NCBI GenBank assembly: GCA_001970955.1
Contig: MPUH01000621.1
Coordinates: 1-42,949, forward strand
Length of the DNA: 42,949 nt
Source of the DNA: Stentor coeruleus
Taxonomy: Eukaryota > Ciliophora > Heterotrichea > Heterotrichida > Stentoridae
Reading direction: 5' to 3'
Made by a program: the position numbers and the translations under genes. The stretch's first letter is position 1, and every line of letters begins with the position of its first letter. Of this stretch, positions 19,100 through 28,243 are shown piece after piece. The notes under the pieces were generated by a model, which was not told the origin of the DNA, ran no database searches, and worked only from the letters and a program-made list of their open reading frames with translations.

Positions 19100-19708
19100 T
19101 TAACCTCGACAACACCCAGTCTGCACAGGCTTCGTCTGATTTATCTTAGTACCTTTAGGACCTGCTGTCCCAACAGCTGCTCCAGGTGTAGCATTATTTA
19201 AAATACTTCTTGAAAGGGTTTCAAAAGCCAGTTTTACATTTTGAGAATTCTTTGCTGATGTTTCTATATATTGAATCCCTAATCGGTCTGCTAGTTCTTT
19301 AGCATCTTCAGTTCTTACAGCTCTTTGTGAATTCAAATCAGCTTTATTTCCAATTAAAAGCTTTGGTACTGCTTTTTGCAAATAATTCTGAGATTCATCA
19401 TACCATCTTGTTATATTTTGGAAGCTTGATGCATTTGTTATATCAAAAGCTAGGATAATACCATGAGCTCCTCTGTAATATGAAGCTACAATATTTTTAA
19501 AACGATCTTGACCGGCAGTATCCCATAGCTGAAGTTTGATAACTTTACTGTTTAGCTGAAAAGTTGAGATCTTGAAATCAACACCAATTGTTGTTTGGAA
19601 CTCAGGATTGAAAGTGTCATCAACATATCTCAAAAGCACAGAGGTCTTCCCAACAGCGCTATCTCCAATTAGTAGTACCTTAAACAAGTAATCATATTCC
19701 TGCTCCAT
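19100..19708 (-). CDS. Rab small GTPase (Rab1-like)
   Basis: Complete Rab with the P-loop GDSAVGKT, switch I TTIGVDF, switch II DTAGQDRF (the usual E is D), NKAD and ETSAK. The N-terminal EYDYLFKVLLIG is typical of the Rab1/8/35 group. The C-terminus ends CCRG, with two cysteines for geranylgeranylation. I chose the second Met (MEQEYDYLFK), which fits family N-termini; an upstream in-frame Met at 19720 is possible. By family it cycles between GDP and GTP on secretory or endosomal membranes. The next gene upstream on the same strand is a TBC-domain RabGAP, a suggestive but unproven functional pairing. Confidence 0.95.
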   Translation of the reverse strand: MEQEYDYLFKVLLIGDSAVGKTSVLLRYVDDTFNPEFQTTIGVDFKISTFQLNSKVIKLQLWDTAGQDRFKNIVASYYRGAHGIILAFDITNASSFQNITRWYDESQNYLQKAVPKLLIGNKADLNSQRAVRTEDAKELADRLGIQYIETSAKNSQNVKLAFETLSRSILNNATPGAAVGTAGPKGTKINQTKPVQTGCCRG

Positions 19709-19893
19709 ATTTACTATCACTCTCTTCCTTATACTACAATCTTCTATAAACCACTTTTTTACTTGATCTTTCTAAGCTTAAACCACCCTATTGAGAGTAA
19801 TCTCATAATTTCTAACACCCTAGAAATCCTCATAAAAAGTCCAAAAAATCACCACATCAACCCTCCCTATTAAATATTTTAATCCATCTACCA

Positions 19894-21621
19894 TTAAAAA
19901 ATTCTGCAGTTCTTACAATATGACTTCCCTATCCTATCATCATTCGTTTTCTGTTTACTCAAAGTTCTAATCCCATCTTCATCAGTCTTAAAATGGCTCA
20001 TAAAACATGAATACAGCGCTGGGTCTGCTTTAACAGCCAACAAAAAATCCCTAAAACACAAAATATCCCCACTTGCTTCACAAATTTTATTAAGTTTTTC
20101 TCTAATATCCTCAATATTCAAAGCTCCAAGCATTGTGCTCTCAGATCCTATATCCCTATAAGGTTTTATAATACTTTCAATCAACTCATTCATTTCATTA
20201 GGTTGTAAAAACCCAGATTTATCAGCATCATAAGCATCAAAACATATCTTAAGTTTATCTTCAAAATCTCCTTTCATCATAATACTAATACAAATTGTCA
20301 ATTCTCTAAAATCCAACAACCCTGATTTATCTTCATCAAAACGATCAAAAATCAACCCAGCACTTGTTAATAAATGAGGACTTATATCAGAAATTATCTT
20401 AACAAAATCTTCTCTTCTAATTCCAGACTCATAGTTTGATTTATCAAAACTCTCTTGTTCAGCTTTAGGTAATTTTATAGTATATCTATTTGATTTTCGT
20501 ACACCTTCTTGTAAAAAGTCTTCAAATATTTTAGCTATTTGGTTTATTTCTTCTTCGTTTAGATTAGAAACTTTTTGTAATCTTTTCATTGAAAGCTTTT
20601 CACAGTATTTCCATTGTCTAGCACGCATTTCTCTAGCTTGATGCCTTAGTTCTTCAACTCTTTTTTTTGTGATTTCCATTTTGAGACGCTCATATTCTTT
20701 TGATAACTCGTTTTTTATTCGCCTTTCTGGAAGTTGTTTAAGGATATTTAATGGGTGTTGATCTGCGCGGATTTCTTGGTCTGAGATGCTAACAAGAGAA
20801 ACTACGCCACAAATGAGAGGGACTGAGCTTTCTTCCATAAGTTTATCCCAGAGGAAAATACAAGATTCAAGGTCGACGGTATTGACGAAAAGTTGGATGA
20901 GAAGCTGAAGGGAAAAGAAGTCGGAAAACTGCTCGGCTGGATAAGGACATTTTGGAATGCTGGGGATAAGTTTGTTTAAAAAACCAGCTACTGTTGAACT
21001 TTCTATGTAAAAACCATTGAGAGAGTTGCCGTGCTTGGCCCCGATATAGAAGTCAGGGAGTAGCCATTTCTCAACAAGGTAGCTAAGAGTCCAAAAAGCA
21101 CTATTATGGTCCATAAATACTAACAACCACATACAAACATAGCTCATTCCTTGACAATATCCAATATTCCTATTTCTTGCACAATAAGCTCTAAGCACAC
21201 GACATATATCTTCCCGATAAGTCTTTTTTATTATTCTCTTCAAAAGCTCATGATACTCCCATTCAAAAATATCAGGATCTGTCCTTCCCATCATAACATC
21301 TTTTTTTATCACCTCATCATCATCTTCTGAAATCTCTATATTTATATAAGTTTCAATATTCCCTTGGTTTTCATTCATGTACTTTTCAACTCCACTTGTC
21401 GACATCCATATACGCCCTTTTCTACTAAGCTCTGCCCATTTAAGATTATGAGTTTCAATTACTTCGCTAACTTTTTCTAAATGTTTTGAACAAGATTGGC
21501 ATACTGGTAGACAAGGAGAATATTCAGCTGAGTAAATTTTCATGTTTGTAAAAGGAGGATTTAGGATTTTTGAACAAAGGCCGCAGTAGATTTCGGTTGT
21601 ACTTTCGTCGTATAGAGACAT
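19894..21621 (-). CDS. TBC-domain RabGAP with EF-hands and CaaX end (TBC1D8/9-like)
   Basis: The N-terminus has a possible zinc site (CGLC ... CQSC). The TBC domain spans about residues 90-320 and includes RTDPDIFEWEYHELLKRI, ARNRNIGYCQGMSYV with the catalytic Gln, and FSLQLLIQLFVNTVDLES. The arginine-finger motif reads KKDVMMGRTDP, with two residues more between Asp and Arg than the usual IxxDxxR. An EF-hand pair follows (DRFDEDKSGLLDFREL; AYDADKSGFLQPNEM), the arrangement seen in TBC1D8/TBC1D9. The last residues CRIF form a CaaX box, unusual for the family. It should speed GTP hydrolysis by a Rab, possibly under calcium control and at a membrane. It is 575 residues with no intron. Confidence 0.92.
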   Translation of the reverse strand: MSLYDESTTEIYCGLCSKILNPPFTNMKIYSAEYSPCLPVCQSCSKHLEKVSEVIETHNLKWAELSRKGRIWMSTSGVEKYMNENQGNIETYINIEISEDDDEVIKKDVMMGRTDPDIFEWEYHELLKRIIKKTYREDICRVLRAYCARNRNIGYCQGMSYVCMWLLVFMDHNSAFWTLSYLVEKWLLPDFYIGAKHGNSLNGFYIESSTVAGFLNKLIPSIPKCPYPAEQFSDFFSLQLLIQLFVNTVDLESCIFLWDKLMEESSVPLICGVVSLVSISDQEIRADQHPLNILKQLPERRIKNELSKEYERLKMEITKKRVEELRHQAREMRARQWKYCEKLSMKRLQKVSNLNEEEINQIAKIFEDFLQEGVRKSNRYTIKLPKAEQESFDKSNYESGIRREDFVKIISDISPHLLTSAGLIFDRFDEDKSGLLDFRELTICISIMMKGDFEDKLKICFDAYDADKSGFLQPNEMNELIESIIKPYRDIGSESTMLGALNIEDIREKLNKICEASGDILCFRDFLLAVKADPALYSCFMSHFKTDEDGIRTLSKQKTNDDRIGKSYCKNCRIF

Positions 21622-22489
21622 GATATTAATAATAAGGCAACATTTGACATTTGGATTTTAGATAATGAATTGATATTAAAAAAAAAGAGGATTAGTATGA
21701 TAGATATAGAAAGATTAGGGTTTTTAGGAGAGGATTTTGGATTAGAGGAGGTAAAAAGGTTATTAGAAAATTGAAAGTGGAATAGACGGCTTGAATAGGG
21801 AAATTATATTATTTTTAGTGTTTTGAATCTTGAGATAGTTATAGGAAATAATGATAGGGTGATATATAGGGTTAAATGCTTTATTGGTGAAGTTATGGAT
21901 ATCTTATAAATCATAATTTCTACAACAATTTTTTTATGCATACTTAATCATTGTTACTAATTATAATATGCATCAAACATAAAAATAGTTTTTCGAAGTG
22001 AAATATACATTTTATCATTTGAGACACATAGCTTTTTTAATTTAAAATCCTGATACTTTAATTTCTATATAAATTTCTTACAACTTTTTCATCATACTTA
22101 AAAATTCATATTAACTTTTTACTCATAAGCTCCTCGCATAAAATCTACAATATTGATTTATAACTTTAATAATCTCATCAGTAAAACTTTCCAATCTTTT
22201 TTTCAAATAAGAATTCGCATATTCTTGCGTTATTATAAATATTACATCAATCACAAAAGTCCTTGACGATCCCATACTATAAATCTCCATGTTTCTATGG
22301 ATTAAAACTTATTTTATTATCTTGTTGTAAACATTTACATATATTTCTCAAACTCCATGGTACAGAAACTCCTCTATTAACAAAAAGACTTAATCCCATA
22401 TCATCAACTGATCTAAAAATTTAAATTTTCCATTAAATTTCTTTATAATTCGAACCTAATCAATTTACCCTTTATACATTTTACATAAA
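21622..22489. other. Divergent intergenic region
   Basis: Left part (21650-21890) is G-rich and the right part (22340-22480) is C-rich, as expected upstream of both genes. In the middle the minus strand has a 55-codon frame (22123-22290), listed separately. Confidence 0.6.
22123..22290 (-). CDS. Possible small ORF or gene remnant (55 codons)
   Basis: It reads MEIYSMGSSRTFVID at the start and contains YLKKRLESFTDEIIKVINQY, a plausible globular sequence. The start of a von Willebrand A domain (xFVID...) comes to mind, but the metal-site DxSxS is missing. It lies inside a divergent promoter region. It could be a remnant. Confidence 0.25.
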   Translation of the reverse strand: MEIYSMGSSRTFVIDVIFIITQEYANSYLKKRLESFTDEIIKVINQYCRFYARSL

Positions 22490-23881
22490 ATGGAAGAAGT
22501 AAATGCATCAGAAGGCAAAAGTATGGAAAGCAGCCTTTATATAACAGCAATGGTCCCAGAACTTTCTCATCAAATAAGTATTGAAGATAGTTCAGAAAAT
22601 AGTATCATATGCGAGAAATCACATATTTTTGAAGAAGATGTTAAGAATCCAACTGAAACCCAAGAAGACGCACTTTTTGAATTACAAGAAGAAGAAAAAA
22701 CTCCTGAAGAAAAACCATTTGAAGACCTGAACTTAACTGAAACCTTAAAAGAACCTGTGCTTCCTGTTGTAAGTCCTGAAGAAACTTGTGATCAAATTAT
22801 AGAAGAAGATGAAAAAAAAGATGAAGACAAAGTGTTGATAACAAAAGCCAAAATGGTTTATGAAGGGATTTTTGGGTCGAATAGTTATTTTGTATATGAA
22901 ATACATACATGGATTGATGAGGAAAACTATAAAGTCAATCGTCGATATAGGGATTTTGAATGGCTTTATAAGGTTTTAAAAGAAAACTATAAAGGAATGA
23001 GTGTCCCACCATTACCTTCAAAAACCTTACCTTTTATGCAAGACAGCAGAACTGCAGATATCAGGAAAAATCAACTAGAAAAATGCTTGCAAATACTATT
23101 ACGTCATGGGACATTGAAAAAAAGTAAACAATTATATTTTTTCCTCACATCCCAAGATATAGAGTTCAGTAAAATCAAAGAAAACATGAAAATCCCTTCA
23201 TACTCTTTCAAATACAACGACCTTGAAGATGCAATTGACCAGATAATCTCGAAAATCCAAGCGAAAATGAATCAACTTTTCTCTTTAAGAATCTTACCTT
23301 TCAGTAAAGATCTTGTAAAAATCGATAAGTATCTAACAAGCCTTCAAGTCCCATCCTATTCCTTATCAACAGCTTTTTTAATGGTCGTCAATTCTAATCA
23401 GAAATCTAATTTTATTATAGAAAGCATGCATTTTACCCATTCTAATGACTTCCATCGAGCTATGCAGTTAGAAAAACATGAATTAGCTGAATATGAAAAC
23501 TCTATTTTTAATATTTCTAATCATCTTTGTACTGAAACTTTGAAAATTGAAGCTTTAAAAGGGGCAATTGAAGATTATAAAAATGCATTAAAAAAATACT
23601 CGGAACTTGAAACTTTAATTGAAAGGAAAGCATTAAAAGCACATAAAAGCTTAGATGATAGTGAAAGGTATTTGGCTGAAATTGAAGCAATTACTGTGGA
23701 GATAAAAGATATTGAAAAACAAGTTAGTTGTATTGAAGGGAATATTAAAAGTGATAAGATTTGGTTTCAAGCGGAAAGAGATGAACAGTTTGAGAATATT
23801 GTTAATAAGGTTTTTGAAGTGAATTGTAGGAAAGCGGTTAAGGAGGAGGAGTTTTGGCTTAGGCAGAAACATAGTTTGTAA
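22490..23881 (+). CDS. Sorting nexin: PX domain plus BAR-like coiled coil
   Basis: A 463-residue protein. Residues 1-115 are acidic and disordered. The PX domain (about 118-225) has SYFVYEIHTW, the phosphoinositide-binding RRYRDFEWLYK, the proline loop VPPLPSKTLP and the second basic site IRKNQLEKCLQ. The C-terminal 220 residues are helical with coiled-coil character, consistent with a BAR domain of the SNX1/2/4/7 class. By family it binds PtdIns3P on endosomes and shapes tubules for recycling. No intron. It is divergent from the RabGAP gene. Confidence 0.9.
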   Translation: MEEVNASEGKSMESSLYITAMVPELSHQISIEDSSENSIICEKSHIFEEDVKNPTETQEDALFELQEEEKTPEEKPFEDLNLTETLKEPVLPVVSPEETCDQIIEEDEKKDEDKVLITKAKMVYEGIFGSNSYFVYEIHTWIDEENYKVNRRYRDFEWLYKVLKENYKGMSVPPLPSKTLPFMQDSRTADIRKNQLEKCLQILLRHGTLKKSKQLYFFLTSQDIEFSKIKENMKIPSYSFKYNDLEDAIDQIISKIQAKMNQLFSLRILPFSKDLVKIDKYLTSLQVPSYSLSTAFLMVVNSNQKSNFIIESMHFTHSNDFHRAMQLEKHELAEYENSIFNISNHLCTETLKIEALKGAIEDYKNALKKYSELETLIERKALKAHKSLDDSERYLAEIEAITVEIKDIEKQVSCIEGNIKSDKIWFQAERDEQFENIVNKVFEVNCRKAVKEEEFWLRQKHSL

Positions 23882-24000
23882 GGTGTGTTGAATTTTTTAT
23901 AATTAAAATGTTTGAAATATACTTTTTAGTCTAAACAATTCCCTTCTTATCCAAAAATAAATCCTTTACTATATCTAAACTACATAAACTAAATAAAAAA

Positions 24001-24096
24001 AGGGGTCTGTTTGAAATATGTTAAAGACACTAATATGAGGATAAAAAAAGGGGTCTGTTTAAAATATGTTAAAGACACTAATATGAGGATATAAAA
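24001..24096 (+). repeat. 48-bp tandem duplication directly before a start codon
   Basis: 24001-24048 and 24049-24096 match at 46 of 48 positions (core GGGGTCTGTTT...GTTAAAGACACTAATATG). Copy 2 abuts ATG 24097. No N is present. It lies in the promoter or 5' leader of the next gene. Confidence 0.85.
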
Positions 24097-24516
24097 ATGG
24101 ATTTGAACTTTGTAGCTGGTAACAATCAGTCGCTTCTAAAAAAGCTTGAAGAGTTCGGATGTGACTTAGACTCATTAATTTACGTTGCAAAAGACTTTTT
24201 TACTCTATGTGATGAGCTTGGTCTAACTCCAAGGCAAACAGCTGATGTTTTCATAAGGCTTAAAAATGCTAATGACGCTCAAGAAGGTAAGCCTGTATGT
24301 CCAGATGTTGTTGTCTATGAAAATAATAGACTAAACCCTACAAGACTATGTGTTGAAAACAGAACATCAGGCTACTCTATTTTTTTCAAAGGTGTTGCAG
24401 GACAAGGAAAAGTTGAGAAAAAATTAGCTCTTTACAAGTGCGAAGCCTGTGGAGATGATGGGCAGATAAGGCGTGTTGATATAAGAGACCACTTTATTAA
24501 TAAGCATATCGGATAA
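24097..24516 (+). CDS. Small protein with C-terminal C2H2-like zinc site, unknown function
   Basis: A 139-residue uninterrupted frame. The N-terminal half is helical (SLLKKLEEFGCDLDSLIYVA; DELGLTPRQTADVFIRLKNA). The C-terminus carries YKCEACGDDGQ ... DIRDHFINKHIG, a CxxC...HxxxxH arrangement that could hold zinc. I recognise no named family. The coding sequence is more GC-rich than nearby spacers, supporting a real gene. A 48-bp duplication sits immediately upstream. It converges on the coiled-coil gene, with stops 77 nt apart. Confidence 0.7.
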   Translation: MDLNFVAGNNQSLLKKLEEFGCDLDSLIYVAKDFFTLCDELGLTPRQTADVFIRLKNANDAQEGKPVCPDVVVYENNRLNPTRLCVENRTSGYSIFFKGVAGQGKVEKKLALYKCEACGDDGQIRRVDIRDHFINKHIG

Positions 24517-24593
24517 CTTTTTTTATAGATTTATAAGCGTTGAAATTGTATAATAAAGTTTTCTATATTCAATTCTAAGTATAATATAATCAT

Positions 24594-26051
24594 TTAATTA
24601 AATGGGCTTGAACGCTTTACTGATTTAGGAATCAAGGTCAAAGACTTATTAGATTTCCTAGTCGGACTTACTCTAACTTTATGTATATCCTCAGCTTCCT
24701 TCGCAGTTTCAAACCCTTTCCCTACCTTATTAGTAACTTCACATCCTATAATTCCTCCAATAAACTCCTCAAAAGGCTTAAAAATCCCCCCAACCCTATA
24801 AAGCAACTGTCCTTCTTTAAGTAACAAATTTATCTTTTTATTATTAAACAAATAAATTTGTTCCTTATCTTTANACAAATTTATCTTTTTATTATTAAAC
24901 AAATAAATTTGTTCCTTATCTTTAACAATAGGTTCATTTATCTTTAATTTTATCACATATTTTTGTATAGCCTCATCTAACTCATCTATTTCTTTTATTT
25001 TATTATCATGTGTTATTTGTAATATTTTATGTTTAAGTTCCCCGATTTCTTTATTAAGTTTTCTAATAATCTCATCTTTTTCTCTTATTTTTTCAATCTG
25101 ATTTTCAAAACATATTCCAGTAAACTCAGTTAATCTTGTTAAAATTTTATCAGACTCTGAATGATTGTCTTCATAAACAGCAAGTTTTTTTGTGAGTTCA
25201 TCAATTCTAGAAACTTGGGACATTTCAGTCATATGAAGAGATTGTTGAAGTCTTGAATTATCAGCTTGGATTGATTTGATTTCATGTTTGAGTTTAACAA
25301 GTTCGAATTTACTTGACGAGTAGCGGGTTTCTGAGTTTTTAAGTTCTTCAAGTAAGTCATTTTCACGTTTTTTAGCTTCATTTAACTCAGCAATGAAGCT
25401 TTTTTTAAGGTTCTCAATTTCTTTTGTCAGGTTTTCTTTTCTTTTTTTTTCGATTTCAAATGTTTTGGTCATCTTCTCAAGATTACTTCTGAGTTCTTGA
25501 TTGATATCATCAGTTATGTTTATAGAAAAACGAGGGGTATTGTTAACTTCTGTTACTTCTTGACTTTGATGTTCATAAATATCATCAAATGAACTCATAT
25601 AATGATGGTTTTCAATCATACTCCTACAAAGTTTTATTTCTGGCATATAATCTTCTTCACTAGCACTTTCAACCTCTGATTTTTCTCCTCCTTCTTTAAT
25701 TATATCAAGACTGACTTTTTTGTGTAATAACATTAAAACTCTTGGACATACTACTTCATCTGGAATCTTCTCCATATAATCATCATGGATATTCCTTGAT
25801 AAAGGTAACCATTGGACTCCATCTTCATCAAAAATCCTTGTATTAAAACTTACACTTAAGCTTTCTCCGGTACTTATTGACTTCAATAAAATCCTACAAG
25901 TCGATTTCAAAGGCAACTCTAAAGGCTTTTCATTATTATAAGGATTAAATTCTTCAGTAAGTACATCAGTAATATAAATCAAACTAATTAAATTGCTCAA
26001 GTCAATCCCTTCAGCTCTGATAATTTTAGTTTCAAGTATCTCTTTCCACAT
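24594..26051 (-). CDS. Coiled-coil protein with possible N-terminal C2-like domain
   Basis: The frame is 485 codons, of which 17 arise from the in-frame duplication at N 24874; real length is about 468. Residues 1-115 have beta-strand character (KIIRAEGIDLSNLISLIYI, CRILLKSISTGESLSVSF, FDEDGVQWLPLSRNI) compatible with a C2 fold, though no calcium loops are clear. Residues about 180-375 are coiled coil. The tail is basic (VRVSPTRKSNKSLTLIPKS). C2 plus coiled coil is common in basal-body and transition-zone proteins, but I cannot name this one. Confidence 0.7.
   Translation of the reverse strand: MWKEILETKIIRAEGIDLSNLISLIYITDVLTEEFNPYNNEKPLELPLKSTCRILLKSISTGESLSVSFNTRIFDEDGVQWLPLSRNIHDDYMEKIPDEVVCPRVLMLLHKKVSLDIIKEGGEKSEVESASEEDYMPEIKLCRSMIENHHYMSSFDDIYEHQSQEVTEVNNTPRFSINITDDINQELRSNLEKMTKTFEIEKKRKENLTKEIENLKKSFIAELNEAKKRENDLLEELKNSETRYSSSKFELVKLKHEIKSIQADNSRLQQSLHMTEMSQVSRIDELTKKLAVYEDNHSESDKILTRLTEFTGICFENQIEKIREKDEIIRKLNKEIGELKHKILQITHDNKIKEIDELDEAIQKYVIKLKINEPIVKDKEQIYLFNNKKINLXKDKEQIYLFNNKKINLLLKEGQLLYRVGGIFKPFEEFIGGIIGCEVTNKVGKGFETAKEAEDIHKVRVSPTRKSNKSLTLIPKSVKRSSPFN
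24824..24924. repeat. Assembly join: 50-bp flank repeated around N at 24874
   Basis: 24824-24873 and 24875-24924 are identical, period 51. Frame is kept, adding 17 false residues. Confidence 0.93.
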
Positions 26052-26386
26052 TTTTATCTAATTTTTTATCATTTTGTAAAGATTTCATCATAATCTTATA
26101 TAAAAAAAAAGTTTATATATTGTGATAGGCTATTTAAGAAAACAATTTAGCGATTCTGTAATTTTAATGAGACGTTCTCATTTTAAGTATAATTCTATAT
26201 TCAAATTAAAAATTCTTAGCATATGTAATACAATAGATAAATCTTAGCTAGATAAGAATTCTTTTTCATCTCCCTCTAAAGACTCAAGAAAGTCTTGCGA
26301 TATAAGTTCAAAGCTATGAAAATCGGGTATATCTTTTATTTCATTCAAATTCAATTTTTTTATTATATATATAAAACTATTATTTT
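26052..26386. other. Spacer with a coding-like tail after TRIM37
   Basis: On the minus strand, 26244-26386 is open in the +1 frame relative to TRIM37. It encodes KLNLNEIKDIPDFHSFELI then SQDFLESLEGDEKEFLSS before a TAA, which reads like real acidic protein sequence. No GT...AG intron joins it to TRIM37. The rest (26052-26240) shows nothing. Confidence 0.45.
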
Positions 26387-27955
26387 TTATAGTTTATTAT
26401 ATAATTGTTTTGGGGTTAGTTCTTCATCTGAACTTACTTCTTGTGGACTTAACATATATCTTTGCATCATAGTACTGAGTTCATTAGGTGAATTAGCAAC
26501 TTTTTCTTTTAAAATGTCTTCTTCAGTCCTTTTGACCTCTTCTTTATCATTAATTTCATGGATTTCTTCATCAAATTCATAATCCAAATTCTCTTCTTTT
26601 ATTTCCCCATATTTCTCTAGTTTCTTATATAAATCGTTTATTTGTTCCTTAGCTAAAGATTTTTTTTCAAGTAATTGTTTTATATAAATTTCTTGATCTT
26701 TATGCAATTGATAATAATTTGGTGCTCTTACATAATAATTCATAACAAGAGTATCTTCAAAGTTGATAAACCCTTCATTTTTAAGTTGTTCTAAATGATA
26801 AAAACGATTATAACCCCAGCATTCCCCAGTTTCAAAATCTGAAGAAAATTCACGAATTACGTTTTGGTTAGGATTAATTTGATGAATCATTTCTACCCTG
26901 TAATCATATTTAGCATTTCCCCCATGGCCTTTAAGGAGTTCAAGGAATACAGAAAGATAGTTTCCTTTAGCCACACCATTACCGTTTGGATAAACTTTTA
27001 ATCTCCACATAAGCCCGTTTATATGTAAAATATCAGAATAAACTACTTCGATTGTTTGCTGGGCATGAGAAAAGTTTTTAAGGATGAATATACCAGATTC
27101 ATAAGTGGGGATAACTTCTGAGATGAATTCACAGGTTAAAGATGAGGAGTCGTATTTTGTTGATGGCATTGATTGAATTGCTTTGAGTTTTTTTATTAAA
27201 TCAGAACTTTTTGATATAAGTTTACTCTTCGCTACATTTGAAAGCTCATTTTCAAGCTCAATCTGCATGATTCTTAAATGACGGACTTCGTTTTGGATTT
27301 TATCTTTGTTTGAACTAAGGATATTAAGTTTTTCTTTAAGCTGAGTTTCAAGTCGAGATTGAATTTGCTCCATATAAACGATTAATTCTCTGCTTTTCTC
27401 TTCTTTTGCTATGCGGAATTTGTCGATATTTACATCAAGTTCAGCTAAAAGTGTTTCTAAATCTTTGGCCCTTTTGCTTAAAGATTTAGATTCTGTGTTT
27501 ATTTGCTCAACATGCTTCTTGTAAACTTTTTGGAGGTGTTGGAATTCATGTCCTTTATGATCTGTAGAAAACATTGCACAATCAGAACATATTGGGTTAT
27601 CACAAGTAGTACAAAAATAATTAAGTGGGCAGTTGTGGATAGTGCACTTATCAGAAACTTCTTCAGTTTTGTTTGCAGTTAAACTCTCTAAAGCTTGAGT
27701 AATGTCTTTTAAGAATCTACATGTAACTAATTGATCTAAACGCAGACTTGACCTACAATGAGGACATTGGGAACGATTTTCTATAAGCCATCTATGAATA
27801 CAGATTTTGCAGCAGAGTTTCGAACAGAAAGGACACATTTTTGCATCAGCTAATTTGTCGTAGCATATAACACATTTGAGTAAATCTTCAAGATTTGCGT
27901 TTGGTAAAGGTCTTTGGTTTGGCATATACCCTGAACTTCTCAGCATTTCTGACAT
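26387..27955 (-). CDS. TRIM37: TRIM37 E3 ubiquitin ligase (RING, B-box, coiled coil, MATH)
   Basis: Domain order is that of TRIM37. The RING (about residues 28-67) has CVICYDKLADAKMCPFCSK, CKICIHRW and QCPHCRSSL. The B-box has CTIHNCPLNYFCTTC and CSDCA...HKGHEF. A coiled coil follows (about 150-255), then a MATH domain with the very characteristic WRLKVYPNGNGVAKGNYLSV, YRVEMIHQ and FETGECWGYNRF. An acidic C-terminus ends at 26387. I start at MSEMLRSSGY (522 residues); an in-frame Met 13 codons upstream is possible. In animals TRIM37 restrains centriole assembly and acts on peroxisomes. Its presence fits a cell with many basal bodies. A coding-like stretch follows in another frame, so the tail may be incomplete. 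Confidence 0.95.
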   Translation of the reverse strand: MSEMLRSSGYMPNQRPLPNANLEDLLKCVICYDKLADAKMCPFCSKLCCKICIHRWLIENRSQCPHCRSSLRLDQLVTCRFLKDITQALESLTANKTEEVSDKCTIHNCPLNYFCTTCDNPICSDCAMFSTDHKGHEFQHLQKVYKKHVEQINTESKSLSKRAKDLETLLAELDVNIDKFRIAKEEKSRELIVYMEQIQSRLETQLKEKLNILSSNKDKIQNEVRHLRIMQIELENELSNVAKSKLISKSSDLIKKLKAIQSMPSTKYDSSSLTCEFISEVIPTYESGIFILKNFSHAQQTIEVVYSDILHINGLMWRLKVYPNGNGVAKGNYLSVFLELLKGHGGNAKYDYRVEMIHQINPNQNVIREFSSDFETGECWGYNRFYHLEQLKNEGFINFEDTLVMNYYVRAPNYYQLHKDQEIYIKQLLEKKSLAKEQINDLYKKLEKYGEIKEENLDYEFDEEIHEINDKEEVKRTEEDILKEKVANSPNELSTMMQRYMLSPQEVSSDEELTPKQLYNKL

Positions 27956-28243
27956 TTGAATTATGAATTGATTATGCAAAGTAAAGTGATGCAATTAAAA
28001 GTTTGTACGTTTCCAATATACTTGATATCCAAAAAGCATTCAGTGTTAAAATTACTATAATATTTATATAATGATTCTATCATATAAAAGTATGATTTTT
28101 TTATAGTTAATTTCTTATCAAAAAGTATATATTTTTAAATCCTAACCTTCATAATTTCCTTTAAAAGCTTATCCTACAATTCTAATCTTATATTAAATCA
28201 AACCTAATAAAATTCTCATAATCTATTATCTAATCTAATAATT

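Noticed and set aside
22440-22475. tRNA B-box-like GGTTCGAA on the minus strand
   Set aside because: No paired acceptor or anticodon arm could be drawn around it.
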